This document shows, in pieces, positions 33,107 through 42,500 of a stretch of DNA of 64,000 bases. The DNA is taken from the NCBI RefSeq assembly GCF_030372275.1, contig NZ_JAUDDJ010000002.1; one strand, 5' to 3'. Position 1 is the stretch's first letter. Each line of letters opens with the position of its first letter. This DNA is from Lawsonibacter sp900766145 (GTDB lineage Bacteria > Bacillota > Clostridia > Oscillospirales > Oscillospiraceae). The notes below the pieces were generated by a model that saw nothing but the letters and a program-made list of their open reading frames with translations, did not search any database and was not told where the DNA came from. The translations under genes were made by a program, and so were the position numbers.

Positions 33107-36100
33107 TTATTTCACAGCATCCCACGCTTCCCCTTCGGAATCGCAGGTATATGCGTGGCTGTTGGTGGCCTCCATGATCGCGTAGTAGCCCCAATATCTG
33201 CTGCTCAGATCCGTAAAGCTCACCAGCTCATTCTGATTGCGGTCGATGTAGTCCTCGTCAGCGCTGCGGCCCAGCATATTGTTGACGATGACACACACCT
33301 CAGAACGGGTAATGGAGTTGTTGGGACGGAAGCTGCCATCGTAGTAGCCGCCGACCCATCCATAAGCGGTAGCCTTCGCCACATAGGTATAGTACCAAGA
33401 GCCCGGCTTTACATCGGTATAGGAGCAGCTGGGATGGATGGGATCATCGGCAAAGGCCAGGGCTACCGTAGCAAACTCGGCACGGGTAATGGGGGCATCA
33501 GGATGGAAGGTACCGTCCGGGTAGCCGCCCATCATTCCCAGCGCAGCCATGGTGTTCACTGCATCCGCATACCATGCATCTGCAGACACATCAGAGAATG
33601 TCTTGGCCGCGGAAACTTGCTTGTCCTTCAGCAGGGCATAGAACATCTGCGCCACCTCGGCTCGTGTAATACTCCGGTCAGCGCCGAAGGAACCATCGGG
33701 ATAGCCGCTGAGGTAAGCGTTGTGCTGATCCGTCTCCAGCCAATCCGATACGCCGTTATTGTCCGGGTCCTTCGGGTCCTTGCCCCACTTGGCATAGAGG
33801 GTCATGGTAGATTGATTGACCTCCACATCCTCTTCCACCAAATCGGTCAGCTTGCTGTCGTAATACCAACCATCAAAGACATAGCCAGTCCGAACCGGCG
33901 TGGGCAGATCCTCATAGTCCTTAGTCCAGATGCGATCCTTGGTCTCAGACTCAAGTTTCTCGCCGCCGTTGGTATCATACCGCAGCGTGTAGCTGCGACT
34001 CACACCGCCGCCGGAGCTATCCTTGGAGAAATATGCTTCGATCGTGTGGGACTCGGTGACATTTTCGAATGTATAGGAGCGGATGGCTCCCTGGCTGACA
34101 CCGTCCACGATCACATCGCGGATGCTGCAGCCAGGATCCGCAGCGATCTGGAAGGTCTGGTCACCGCCATACGGAACATTGACCTCTCCGTCAGGTGTAA
34201 TGCTGCCATAGGAGCCAGCCATAGCGGTGATCACTACATTCAGCTGCAGCTGGGTGGCTGTGGCGTTGGAGGGGACATAGATAGATACAGGGGTACCACC
34301 GGAGGTGACCTGTGCCGTAACCTGTCCGTTGGCATACAATACCGTACCGGCCACAAAGTCCTCCTGCGCAAGCTCAGCAGGGAATCGAATGATGGTCTTC
34401 CAATCTTCCGCGTTCTTCCAGCCGTCTTTTACCTTCGCCGTGATAGACAGCAACCCATAACCATAATACGTGGTGCTGACATCCTCAAAAATCTGACTGT
34501 CAAACACAACCCGGTTGATATCCACCACCAGCTTGGGATCCACCTGGATCTCAAACGTTATGTCGCTGAGCGTTCCGCCTGCCTCCAGGATGGTCTTCAA
34601 CGTCTGACTAAAGTCATAGGCTGCGGTGTAATCGATGGAATAAGATCCCTTCTGATCGGTAGTCCCAGCCAAAACCGAGGGCGCTGTCAGAGTCATCGTA
34701 CCAAAATCCTGCGTGGGCTGCACCAACGCTACCGCATAACCCTTGGCATGGTCGGAGGGGACGGCAACCTTCAGCATGCCATCCTGCTCGGTAACAGCAT
34801 AATACTGAACCGATGCACCATCCTCCGCCTCATCTTCCTCCCCCATGGGGATAGCCGCAGCATAAATCGGCAGGCTATTGTTTGTCGCCTGAGGCTTGCT
34901 CAACTCCAGCTCTGCAATGGGCTCCTCGCTGTAGACCCACAGAGAAGCAAGTTCCGGACCAGAAAATCCCTTCTCGGTCAAACTGTCAAGGATTTCATCA
35001 AGGGCAGCAATGGACGCATTGCCGAATTTTACACCGGTTCCCGGATTGGTCAAAGTGAGGTCATATTTTCCCAGATAGACATTCTCGTTGCCGATGCTCA
35101 TTCCATCCTCAATGGTCATATAGCGGTCGATACAGCTGTACCCATTGGGTATGGCAGGTTTTCCTTCGTTATTAACGTCGCCGTTGACAGCCCCGGCAAT
35201 GGAAATATCTCTGGACTCTCCGCCGTTCAAAACAACAGCTCCGGCATCGTCAATGGAGAAATCGGCATTTGCCAGATTTCCATAGATCTTGCCGCCCTTT
35301 AATTGGGCAACAGGATCCTCTGCGGGGTAGTTTTTGTTTAGGGCCTCTCCGTTATAGGTGGAGTCAAAGTGAACGCCGCCTGCACTTCCCTTAGTCACGT
35401 TGTCAGAAATCGTTCCGCCTTCCATAATGAAGACGCCGCTATCTCCCACGGATACGCCGCTGCAGCCAGAACCCGCATAATTTCCGGAAATGGTGCCTCC
35501 ATACATTGTGAATGTTCCGTTTGCAATGGACAGGCCGGAAGCCCAGGCCGACTCAGATACATTGTTTTTGATCTCAGCACCATCATACATATTGACAACA
35601 CTCCCGCAGAAATGTGAGCCGATCCACAGGCCAACATGGCCGCTGCCAATGTTATCGTTGATCTTTCCCCAAATGTTCAATGTTGCGCCATATCCCTGCA
35701 AATAAATAATACCGTTGGCGCCGTTATATGTATTGTGAGTGATCTCACCCTTCAGATCACATAGCAGGATTTCATCTGTTTCCCAGATATTCGCATTGAT
35801 ATTAAGGGCCTGTCCTCCTGTATTGCCGGTGATGGTCCCGGCCATCAACACATAGCCACCCAATTCACCATACTCATTGATCGCAGTTATACCCTGACAA
35901 TTGGTAATCACAGAACCCTCATTCATGTAGAAGCTGCCGCCAACCACAAAAACAGCGGAGCCGCTTTTTGAGATCTCCGAGATAACACCGTTAAATTCAA
36001 CGCTTGCACCGCCACGAACGTGTACTGCCACACCATCCGCCTTTTGCCACATGTTTCCGTTGTGCGTAATTCCATGGATCTCACCGTCGATCACTGCATC

Positions 36101-37087
36101 ACCGCTATCCATGTACACCGCACGCCCGTTCATGTCGCAGATCTCCGCACCGTCCTCCATCTGGAACGTACCCGACTGTACCCATACTGCGCCGGCAGGG
36201 CCGTAGCTGCCAGATGCACCTTTCGTGCGCGTGAGGTCCATGGTATCGCAGATTTTACTCCCAGACTCCATAATCAAGGTGGCTCCGCTTGCCCGTACAG
36301 CACTCATGCCGCCATAGTTTTGCAGAACAGCACCATCTCCCAGAGTGATAACACTGCTGGAATCATAGGACGCAAGGATGGCATCCTGAACAATCTTGTG
36401 GTTGCTTACATCCTTTCCGTTGATCTCTGTTTCGCCAGGCTGAGGCTCTCCTTCTGGATTGCCACCACGACTGGCGTCTACCTGGACATAGTAGGGCTTT
36501 CCGGAGGTGGTTCCTACATCAGGATCTATGGTATAAGCCGCATATCCGCCATCATCCAAAATGATATTGGTCAGAGTAAGATCAGCCCCATTGCCAACCT
36601 CCATCATCGCACCGTTATATCCCCCGCGGGCCGGATCCTGCACCGGAAGGAAACCGGACTTTGCGCGGGAAATGGTGTATACCTCGCCTTTCTCAGGATC
36701 GCTGGCAATAGCAATATTCTTTCCGTCCCAATACCGAACGCTGGTTTCCAAAGTCAGATCCGACTGCAGGAAAATGGTAGCAGTTCCATTCTCCTCAACA
36801 CAGTCAATCGCCTTTGCCAACGTGCCGTAGGGACTGGTCTTCGTGCCGTCACCCTCTGTGTCGCTTCCGGCATCCGACACATATACAGTTGTTGCTGACA
36901 CGGGCTCCGAATCCGCATCCGTTTCTTCTTGATCTGAACTATCCGCCGGTGTGGGTACCTCTGCCGGCTCTGTCACAGTCGTTGAAGTGCTTTCTGGTTC
37001 TTCTGCCAGCACAGAGACAGGCAGAAGAGAAAGTGTCATGGCCAAAACGAGCAATATGCTCAATCCATATCGTATCCGTTGCTTCAT
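33107..37087 (-). CDS. Large secreted SLH-domain surface protein with beta-helix repeats
   Basis: A 1326-residue protein. A signal peptide covers residues 1-29 (MKQRIRYGLSILLVLAMTLS, cut near SVLAEE). A parallel beta-helix (about 80-600) starts with VYVSDAGSDTEGDGTKTSPYGTL and has repeated GGTISGN-type turns. Further on come an InlB/Flg_new-type repeat (GYVFDGWYYDSKLTDLVEED, followed by LYAKW) and three C-terminal SLH modules (GSFGADRSITRAEVAQMFYAL, GTFHPDAPITRAEFATVALAF, GSFRPNNSITRSEVCVIVNNM) that anchor to the wall. ATG 37087 follows GGAGGGG. It lies 34 bp after the zinc-ribbon gene and should share its phase-variable promoter. It probably acts as a surface adhesin. Confidence 0.88.
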   Translation of the reverse strand: MKQRIRYGLSILLVLAMTLSLLPVSVLAEEPESTSTTVTEPAEVPTPADSSDQEETDADSEPVSATTVYVSDAGSDTEGDGTKTSPYGTLAKAIDCVEENGTATIFLQSDLTLETSVRYWDGKNIAIASDPEKGEVYTISRAKSGFLPVQDPARGGYNGAMMEVGNGADLTLTNIILDDGGYAAYTIDPDVGTTSGKPYYVQVDASRGGNPEGEPQPGETEINGKDVSNHKIVQDAILASYDSSSVITLGDGAVLQNYGGMSAVRASGATLIMESGSKICDTMDLTRTKGASGSYGPAGAVWVQSGTFQMEDGAEICDMNGRAVYMDSGDAVIDGEIHGITHNGNMWQKADGVAVHVRGGASVEFNGVISEISKSGSAVFVVGGSFYMNEGSVITNCQGITAINEYGELGGYVLMAGTITGNTGGQALNINANIWETDEILLCDLKGEITHNTYNGANGIIYLQGYGATLNIWGKINDNIGSGHVGLWIGSHFCGSVVNMYDGAEIKNNVSESAWASGLSIANGTFTMYGGTISGNYAGSGCSGVSVGDSGVFIMEGGTISDNVTKGSAGGVHFDSTYNGEALNKNYPAEDPVAQLKGGKIYGNLANADFSIDDAGAVVLNGGESRDISIAGAVNGDVNNEGKPAIPNGYSCIDRYMTIEDGMSIGNENVYLGKYDLTLTNPGTGVKFGNASIAALDEILDSLTEKGFSGPELASLWVYSEEPIAELELSKPQATNNSLPIYAAAIPMGEEDEAEDGASVQYYAVTEQDGMLKVAVPSDHAKGYAVALVQPTQDFGTMTLTAPSVLAGTTDQKGSYSIDYTAAYDFSQTLKTILEAGGTLSDITFEIQVDPKLVVDINRVVFDSQIFEDVSTTYYGYGLLSITAKVKDGWKNAEDWKTIIRFPAELAQEDFVAGTVLYANGQVTAQVTSGGTPVSIYVPSNATATQLQLNVVITAMAGSYGSITPDGEVNVPYGGDQTFQIAADPGCSIRDVIVDGVSQGAIRSYTFENVTESHTIEAYFSKDSSGGGVSRSYTLRYDTNGGEKLESETKDRIWTKDYEDLPTPVRTGYVFDGWYYDSKLTDLVEEDVEVNQSTMTLYAKWGKDPKDPDNNGVSDWLETDQHNAYLSGYPDGSFGADRSITRAEVAQMFYALLKDKQVSAAKTFSDVSADAWYADAVNTMAALGMMGGYPDGTFHPDAPITRAEFATVALAFADDPIHPSCSYTDVKPGSWYYTYVAKATAYGWVGGYYDGSFRPNNSITRSEVCVIVNNMLGRSADEDYIDRNQNELVSFTDLSSRYWGYYAIMEATNSHAYTCDSEGEAWDAVK

Positions 37088-37121
37088 CTGTGTCCCCTCC
37101 ATGTTATTTGTTGTTTCTATT

Positions 37122-38237
37122 TCATATTGCATTTTCAGGCGGTGCCCTGCGGCGCTGCTGCTTTCCCATTTTTCCGGCACACACCGGACAGCCGCATTGT
37201 TTTGGTCCGGTGCGGGAATAGATCATTGCCTTCCATACATGTCCCAGGGTGCACTGCCACCACACCTTGCGGTGAGAGCCCGCTGTTACCATGTTGGGCT
37301 TCAGTGTCCCATTTAATGTTGGATGCCATTGATTTGCCAGATCCGGGAATCGTGTCGCCAGATCATTAAAGCCTGATAACACCTTCTTTCCTGCACAGTA
37401 AGGACATCCACTGCCATTCAGAGTCCGTGCTCCCACGGACGCCTGGTATTCGTGTCCCAGTTCACACCGCCACCAAACCTTCCGATTGGAATACGGTGCA
37501 ACCTGCTTTGGCGTCAGCACACCGTTTCTCTCTTGGTTCCACTGGGCCGCTAACTCTGGAAACTGGCTGGCCAGGTCATTTTCTCCTGCCATCACCTTTC
37601 GTCCGGCGCATACCGGGCAGCTATGCCCTCCAAATGTGCGCGAGGAAACGGTTGCCTGCCACTCGTGTCCCTTTTTGCAGATCCACCACACTTTGCGCCT
37701 GCTTCCGGCCGTGACCTGTTCCGGCAGCAGCCCTCCATTCTTTGTTGGATGCCACTGGGCGGCAAGCTGCGGAAACTGAGTTGTGAGATCATTCTCAGTG
37801 GAACGAACCTCTCGGCCTGCACAAACTGGACAACCACAACCCGCGGTACGAGATTTGATTTGCGCCTGCCACTGGTGACCTCTCTGGCACACCCACCAGA
37901 CCTTGCGGTGACTGCCCGGCAGCACCTGTTCTGGCCCCAGCGGTCTATTTTTTGTTGGATGCCACTGACGTGCCAGGTCCGGAAACCGGCTTGCCAGGTC
38001 ACTCTCCCCTACCAATGGGGTTTTTCCTGCACACACTGGACAACCCGTTCCTCCACAAGTTCGGGTGCATACGGTAGTCTGCCAAGTGTGTCCCTTCTCA
38101 CATCTCCACCAGACCCTGCGCTTACTGCCATAGGAAGTCGTATCAGGAGTAAGAGGCAGGTTCTTTTCTTGGTCCCACTGGGCTAGCAGTTTCTCGTACC
38201 CCATGCGCCTGCAATAGTGCGCCAAGGTCTCCCGCAA
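37122..38237 (-). CDS. Protein of five tandem treble-clef zinc-ribbon repeats (DUF4379 type)
   Basis: A 371-residue protein made of five roughly 65-residue repeats. Each has the pattern of an aromatic QW..N segment, KVWWxCxxGHxWQ and a closing CPVCAG, giving two zinc-binding Cys pairs per repeat. This is the DUF4379/zinc-ribbon module, found in uncharacterised and endonuclease-related proteins. No catalytic domain or membrane segment is visible. The start is TTG at 38237 behind GATGGGGGTGG; an ATG 11 codons later is possible. Its promoter lies in the invertible segment upstream, and the SLH gene follows 34 bp downstream. Confidence 0.8.
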   Translation of the reverse strand: MRETLAHYCRRMGYEKLLAQWDQEKNLPLTPDTTSYGSKRRVWWRCEKGHTWQTTVCTRTCGGTGCPVCAGKTPLVGESDLASRFPDLARQWHPTKNRPLGPEQVLPGSHRKVWWVCQRGHQWQAQIKSRTAGCGCPVCAGREVRSTENDLTTQFPQLAAQWHPTKNGGLLPEQVTAGSRRKVWWICKKGHEWQATVSSRTFGGHSCPVCAGRKVMAGENDLASQFPELAAQWNQERNGVLTPKQVAPYSNRKVWWRCELGHEYQASVGARTLNGSGCPYCAGKKVLSGFNDLATRFPDLANQWHPTLNGTLKPNMVTAGSHRKVWWQCTLGHVWKAMIYSRTGPKQCGCPVCAGKMGKQQRRRAPPENAI

Positions 38238-38252
38238 AACACCACCCCCATC

Positions 38253-38270
38253 ACAAAATCAGCATTTTGT
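38253..38270 (+). repeat. Inversion site, copy 1
   Basis: ACAAAATCAGCATTTTGT. Its 7-bp arms ACAAAAT/ATTTTGT are palindromic around the asymmetric centre CAGC. It is the exact reverse complement of copy 2 at 38504-38521. Confidence 0.88.
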
Positions 38271-38317
38271 CCGATCGAAAAACGATCTCCAGCTATGTTA
38301 TACATAAATATGTCAAT

Positions 38318-38346
38318 ATCATAGCATACTTTTCCGCCGTTCACAA
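38318..38346 (-). promoter_or_regulatory. Promoter inside the invertible segment
   Basis: TTGTGA (38341-38346 complement), a 17-bp spacer and the extended -10 TGCTATGAT (TATGAT at 38318-38323 complement). A transcript would start near 38311 and reach the zinc-ribbon start about 75 bases later. Confidence 0.72.
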
Positions 38347-38372
38347 GAGACTTTCCAGATATTAGGCATAAC

Positions 38373-38407
38373 AAAAAAGGCCCCAGAATTTTGTTTTTTT
38401 GCGGCCT
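38373..38407 (-). terminator. Terminator within the invertible segment
   Basis: On the minus strand AAGGCC and GGCCTTTTTTG bracket an A-rich loop. It would stop transcripts arriving from the recombinase gene before the switch promoter. Confidence 0.5.
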
Positions 38408-38503
38408 TGCCTTTTTGCGCCATAAAAGCATCCGGCTTTTATTTGTGCAATCACTTTTTCTAATGATAGCTTCCGTCAAAATCAGCCGGACAGGAGTTTC
38501 TAA

Positions 38504-38521
38504 ACAAAATGCTGATTTTGT
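38504..38521 (-). repeat. Inversion site, copy 2
   Basis: On the plus strand it reads ACAAAATGCTGATTTTGT, so the centre is reversed relative to copy 1. It abuts the stop codon of the recombinase gene (38522-38524). Confidence 0.88.
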
Positions 38522-39367
38522 CTACAACACAAGTCCCAACCTTTCCATCTGTTGCTGATGCTCTTGACCAGAGGTCAGCAGATAGATCCGAGTGGTTTCT
38601 ACACTGGAGTGTCCTAAGATATCAGCTAGTTTGATCAGATCCCTGCTGACCTTGTAAAATACCGTGGCAAACAAGTGCCGCAGATTGTGCGGAAAAACCT
38701 TCGTTGGTGCAACTCCTGCTTTTTTGCATAGGGCTTTCATTTCAGCCCAGATCTGTCTACGTGATACTCCCTTTCCGTTTCTCGTGAGAAAGATCTCACC
38801 AGAAACGATTTTTTGTTTTCTAGCGTATTTCATCAGCTTTCTGGCCAGCTTATTGGGAATGAGGATCGTCCGGATTTTCCCCTTTAACGCAACCTCCGCC
38901 CGTCCCAGTTGGATTGCCTCCACAGTAATAAATCGCACTTCACTCACCCGAATTCCTGTGGCGCAGATGGTTTCCATCAGCAATTCCAGTCGCTCCCGCC
39001 CCATACTCCGGGCTGTAGCCAACAGGAGACTATACTCCTCACGACTCAATTCCTTATTGCTCTCCCGGAACAGCCGCCTTTGGACTTTTAAAAAGCGCAC
39101 CCGACAATCATCCCACCCCAGAAATCGAAACAGCCCATTGAGCGCCGCCAGCATGGAGTTAATCGTAGTAGGAGCATAGTTCAGGTTTTGAAGATGTTCC
39201 TTCCATGCTGCGGCGGATTCTTCCGTCATTCTTCCATCTCCAAGCCAACGAACAAATGCCCTGGTATCTCGCAGGTATTTTTCCACTGTGCCTGCGCAAT
39301 GCTCTTGATTTTTCAAATGTTCTCCATAGGCCATAATCAGCTCAGCTGTCAACGTGTACTCTCGCAT
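38522..39367 (-). CDS. Tyrosine recombinase, probable DNA invertase
   Basis: A 281-residue tyrosine recombinase with a complete active site: Arg in CATGIRVSEVRF, Lys in ALKGKIRTILIP, PHNLRHLFA, LGHSSVETT and the nucleophile Tyr in RIYLLTSG. It has an N-terminal core-binding domain (about 1-95). ATG 39367 follows GGGAGG. Its stop codon touches an inversion site, and the only similar sites nearby are those two. I therefore infer that it flips 38253-38521 rather than moving the whole element, whose ends fit the serine recombinase. Confidence 0.88.
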   Translation of the reverse strand: MREYTLTAELIMAYGEHLKNQEHCAGTVEKYLRDTRAFVRWLGDGRMTEESAAAWKEHLQNLNYAPTTINSMLAALNGLFRFLGWDDCRVRFLKVQRRLFRESNKELSREEYSLLLATARSMGRERLELLMETICATGIRVSEVRFITVEAIQLGRAEVALKGKIRTILIPNKLARKLMKYARKQKIVSGEIFLTRNGKGVSRRQIWAEMKALCKKAGVAPTKVFPHNLRHLFATVFYKVSRDLIKLADILGHSSVETTRIYLLTSGQEHQQQMERLGLVL

Positions 39368-39454
39368 ACTTCCGTTCCTCCCGTCAAAAAATGTTGCTCC
39401 TATTTTACCTTGTAAATGGGAGGTTATTCGGAAAATCAACGGTTATTTCAACAA

Positions 39455-39493
39455 AAAACACCCGTACCGCCAATTAAGCGGTACGGGTGTTTT
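39455..39493 (-). terminator. Terminator of the second SLH-domain gene
   Basis: A 16-bp perfect stem AAAACACCCGTACCGC with its complement, loop of 7, then TTTTTTG on the minus strand, 14 bp after the stop. Confidence 0.85.
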
Positions 39494-39507
39494 TGCAATG
39501 AGAATAT

Positions 39508-42500
39508 TTATTTCGCGGTGTTCTCGCAGAAGTTCATCATGATCTGAGCCACCTCAGCGCGGGTCGCGGTGCCGGTGGGATAGAGCATGTTCAGACCTCT
39601 GCCGGACAGCAGACCCTCGCCCACAGCCCAGGTCATAGCAGTCTGGGCCCAGGAGGAGGTGGAGCTGCCGTCCAGATACTTGCTCAGGTCGGCCTTGGCA
39701 CTGGTGTCATAGCCCTTGCTCTGAGCGTAGTTGTACAGGATCAGAGCCAGCTGCTCCCGGGTGAGAGGATCGTTGGGAGCGAAGCGGCCGTCGTCATAGC
39801 CGGTGATGATGCCCTTGGACTGGGTCCAGCTGGCAGCCTTAGCGTACCAGTCATTGGCGGACACATCGGTGAAGCTGTTGGTGGCGGACACACTGGGCTT
39901 GCCCTCCAGAGCGTACAGCATCTGGGCGATCATGCCGCGGCTGAGGGTGGTGTTGGGCTCGAAGGTGTAGGTGCCGGTACCGGACATGAGGCCGTTCTCC
40001 ACGGCATACTTCACCGCGTCGTAGTACCAGGCGCCGGTGTTGATGTCCAGGAAGGCGTCCACGGGGCTCTCCTCCTTCACAGCCTGGAAGGTGGCCTCCA
40101 CGGTGACGGCGCTGCCGGGCATCTTGAAGGTGTACTTGTTGTCGTCCTTGTAGCTCACCTTCACGCTGTCGCCGTTCTTGTCGGTGACAGTGAGCTCGTC
40201 CAGCTCATAGCCCTCATCGGGCTTGACCGTGATGGTGACGGTCTCCCCCTGCTCCGCACGCTGGGGAGAGACGGTGACCTTGCCGTTCTTGCCGCTGTCC
40301 ACGCTGACCAGATAGCCGCTGGTGCTGGAACCGCCGCCGCCGGAGCTGGGCTCCCTCCGGCCACAGATCGTGCAGACCCCATTTACATAGTCATGTTCTG
40401 TGTGGCCAGTGTGAATAGTGCGGTCACCGGCAGGAATGCTGTTAATGAAACTCTGGGCAAAAGCGTCTGCGCCGCTTTCGCCACTGTCAGGGTCCCACTC
40501 GTTGGAACCATAAAGCTTGCAGCCAGAAGACAACTGATTGTTCTGAATGGTCAGGCTGCCGTCCACCCATTGAATGTCCTTAAAGAAACAAACCGCCATA
40601 TAAGCGTCCACATAGTTGTCCGAGAAGGAGACATTGCCGTTTATATACCGTACCAGCTGCAGTGCAATCGTCTTGTTCTCATGGTCTTCATCCTTCAAGA
40701 CAAAGTGGTTGTGATCCACCTGGATGTTGACCTCATTATTGCTGCGGGTCTCGATATGGACGCCGCGGTAGCCGATGACCGTGTTGTTATAAAATACAAA
40801 GTCGAGGGCTCCATCACTCTTATACCATACGGGATAGGCATTACAAGTGTGGAAGTTTTCCGCGGTTCCCTTGAACTCAAAGAGGTTGTCCTGATAAGTA
40901 ATACTGCCCGCCTGAGGATAGCCGGACTGTGCGCCATAGAATACGCAGTCCTGTACCACCAGAGTTCCTCCCTTGGTCGTATCAAAGAGCAGATCATTGG
41001 GGACGGTCAGATTTTCCACCATGAGAGAGGCGCCTGCTGGAAGCTTGACCGTCAGAACGGGACAATAGTTCGCCCCGTCAATATTGTTTCCATCCACACC
41101 GCTGATAATCTGCACGCTCTGGTTAGCTCCCCGAATGGTCAGGCCGGTCAGAGAGGTAGACGCAGACAGATCAAAGGCATCCATGGTCTGATTATCCTTC
41201 AGCATGCCGCTGATGTCCACATCGTTCAGCAGCGTAATGGTCACATTGCCGCTCATGCTGCCAGCGGCCTGAATTGCCTCAGCCAGCGAGGCATACTCTG
41301 TGCCGTCAATGCTGGCCACCACATTAGTCAGCTCAACCTGCTCCGAAGCGGACACGCTGACCTTTTGGGCGTGGTTAGCCCCCTCGGTACGGTCACCGGG
41401 AGTCTGGATCTGAACCTCAGCGCTGGTCCCAGAGATCTCCGCATACACCGGATAAGACTCCTTGTCACTGCGGCCATCCCCCAGCAGAATATCGCCGTTA
41501 CAAGAAACTTTCTCGCTGCTATACTGGAAATCACAGTCTCTGACGGTCAGTTTGCTGTCCGCACCCTCGCTGGAGACAATGCGGATGGGGGCTGCCCAAG
41601 TCACATCACTTATACAGATATCTGTGGTAGAGCAATTTTTAAAGGTACTGTCCTGCACCGTGATCTTCTGCGTCCCAGAGACTGCTTTGTTGTTCAGATT
41701 GATGGGCTCCTGAACCCCAGTAAAGGTACAGCCATCCACCAAAATAGTCCCCACTGCATTGGAGTACAGGGTGCAGGTACTTGCTTTTTTCCCAGCGTCT
41801 TTCTGCGTTGCATCAAAGGTACAATCTTTCAGTGTAATATTATTGGTCCCAGAGGTACCGCTGAGGTAAACACGCTGCATGTTCTGGCAGCCTTCCAGAT
41901 AGATGCTTACGGTACATGCCGTGGTGCGCTGTCCCCATACAGCTGCGCCGTTCAGGTTATAAACTGTAAGTGCCGTATCCTTTGTCAGGCCGTTGCAGCT
42001 ATTCGTTGCGTTATGACAATACTGATAGGTGTCCAGTTCAAAGTCCCGTTCTCCGCCGGAAATATAGGCCCCATTCCCGTAGATCGTCAAGTCAGCACAG
42101 ACATGGCCATGAGTCAAGGTTCCCAAATCGGCACCGGGCTTGCACCACAATGTGCTCTTTCCGTTCAAATGGATGCCTTCCAGCGCCGCTTTCATGGTCT
42201 GGTAATAGCTCTGGCCATCAAAGACTGTATTGTTACTGGTAAAGTTACATCCCGCGGGCAGCTGATCGTTTGCATCGTTGGAATCTGCCGTAAAGAACAT
42301 ATCGGCGGGAATATTATTACTCTCCATGATCTGGGAGATCGTCTCCTGCGTAATGGTAAAGTTCAGTTGCCGCAGGAAGCCAGCCTCTTCCCCATCCTTT
42401 CCGGTAAAGGAGTTCCCGGTAATAGAAATGGCCGCCTGGCTGTAATCTCCAGATGTACTAAACTGAATTGCGCCCCGTTCCCCAATGTCGGTAAAGGTAT

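Larger units (their letters stand above)
38253..38521. other. Invertible promoter segment (inverton)
   Basis: Perfect 18-bp inverted repeats bound 233 bp that contain a promoter and a terminator but no gene. A tyrosine recombinase gene ends exactly at the right repeat. In the orientation given, the promoter points to the zinc-ribbon and SLH genes, so the switch is ON. After inversion the promoter would face the recombinase gene's 3' end. Inversion itself is inferred from the architecture. Confidence 0.82.

Noticed and set aside
33155..35302. 715-codon open frame on the plus strand opposite the SLH gene
   Set aside because: It is the antisense shadow of a repetitive, codon-biased coding sequence. 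It has no start signals and no recognisable domain.
37122..38237. Regularly spaced repeats resembling a CRISPR array
   Set aside because: The repeats are protein repeats in one continuous reading frame. Unit length is about 195 bp and the copies vary, with no spacer pattern or cas genes.
38522..39367. Tyrosine recombinase as the integrase of the 30.7-kb element
   Set aside because: The element ends fit the serine recombinase (ATACA core, symmetrical arms). The tyrosine enzyme abuts 18-bp inverted sites that fit inversion.
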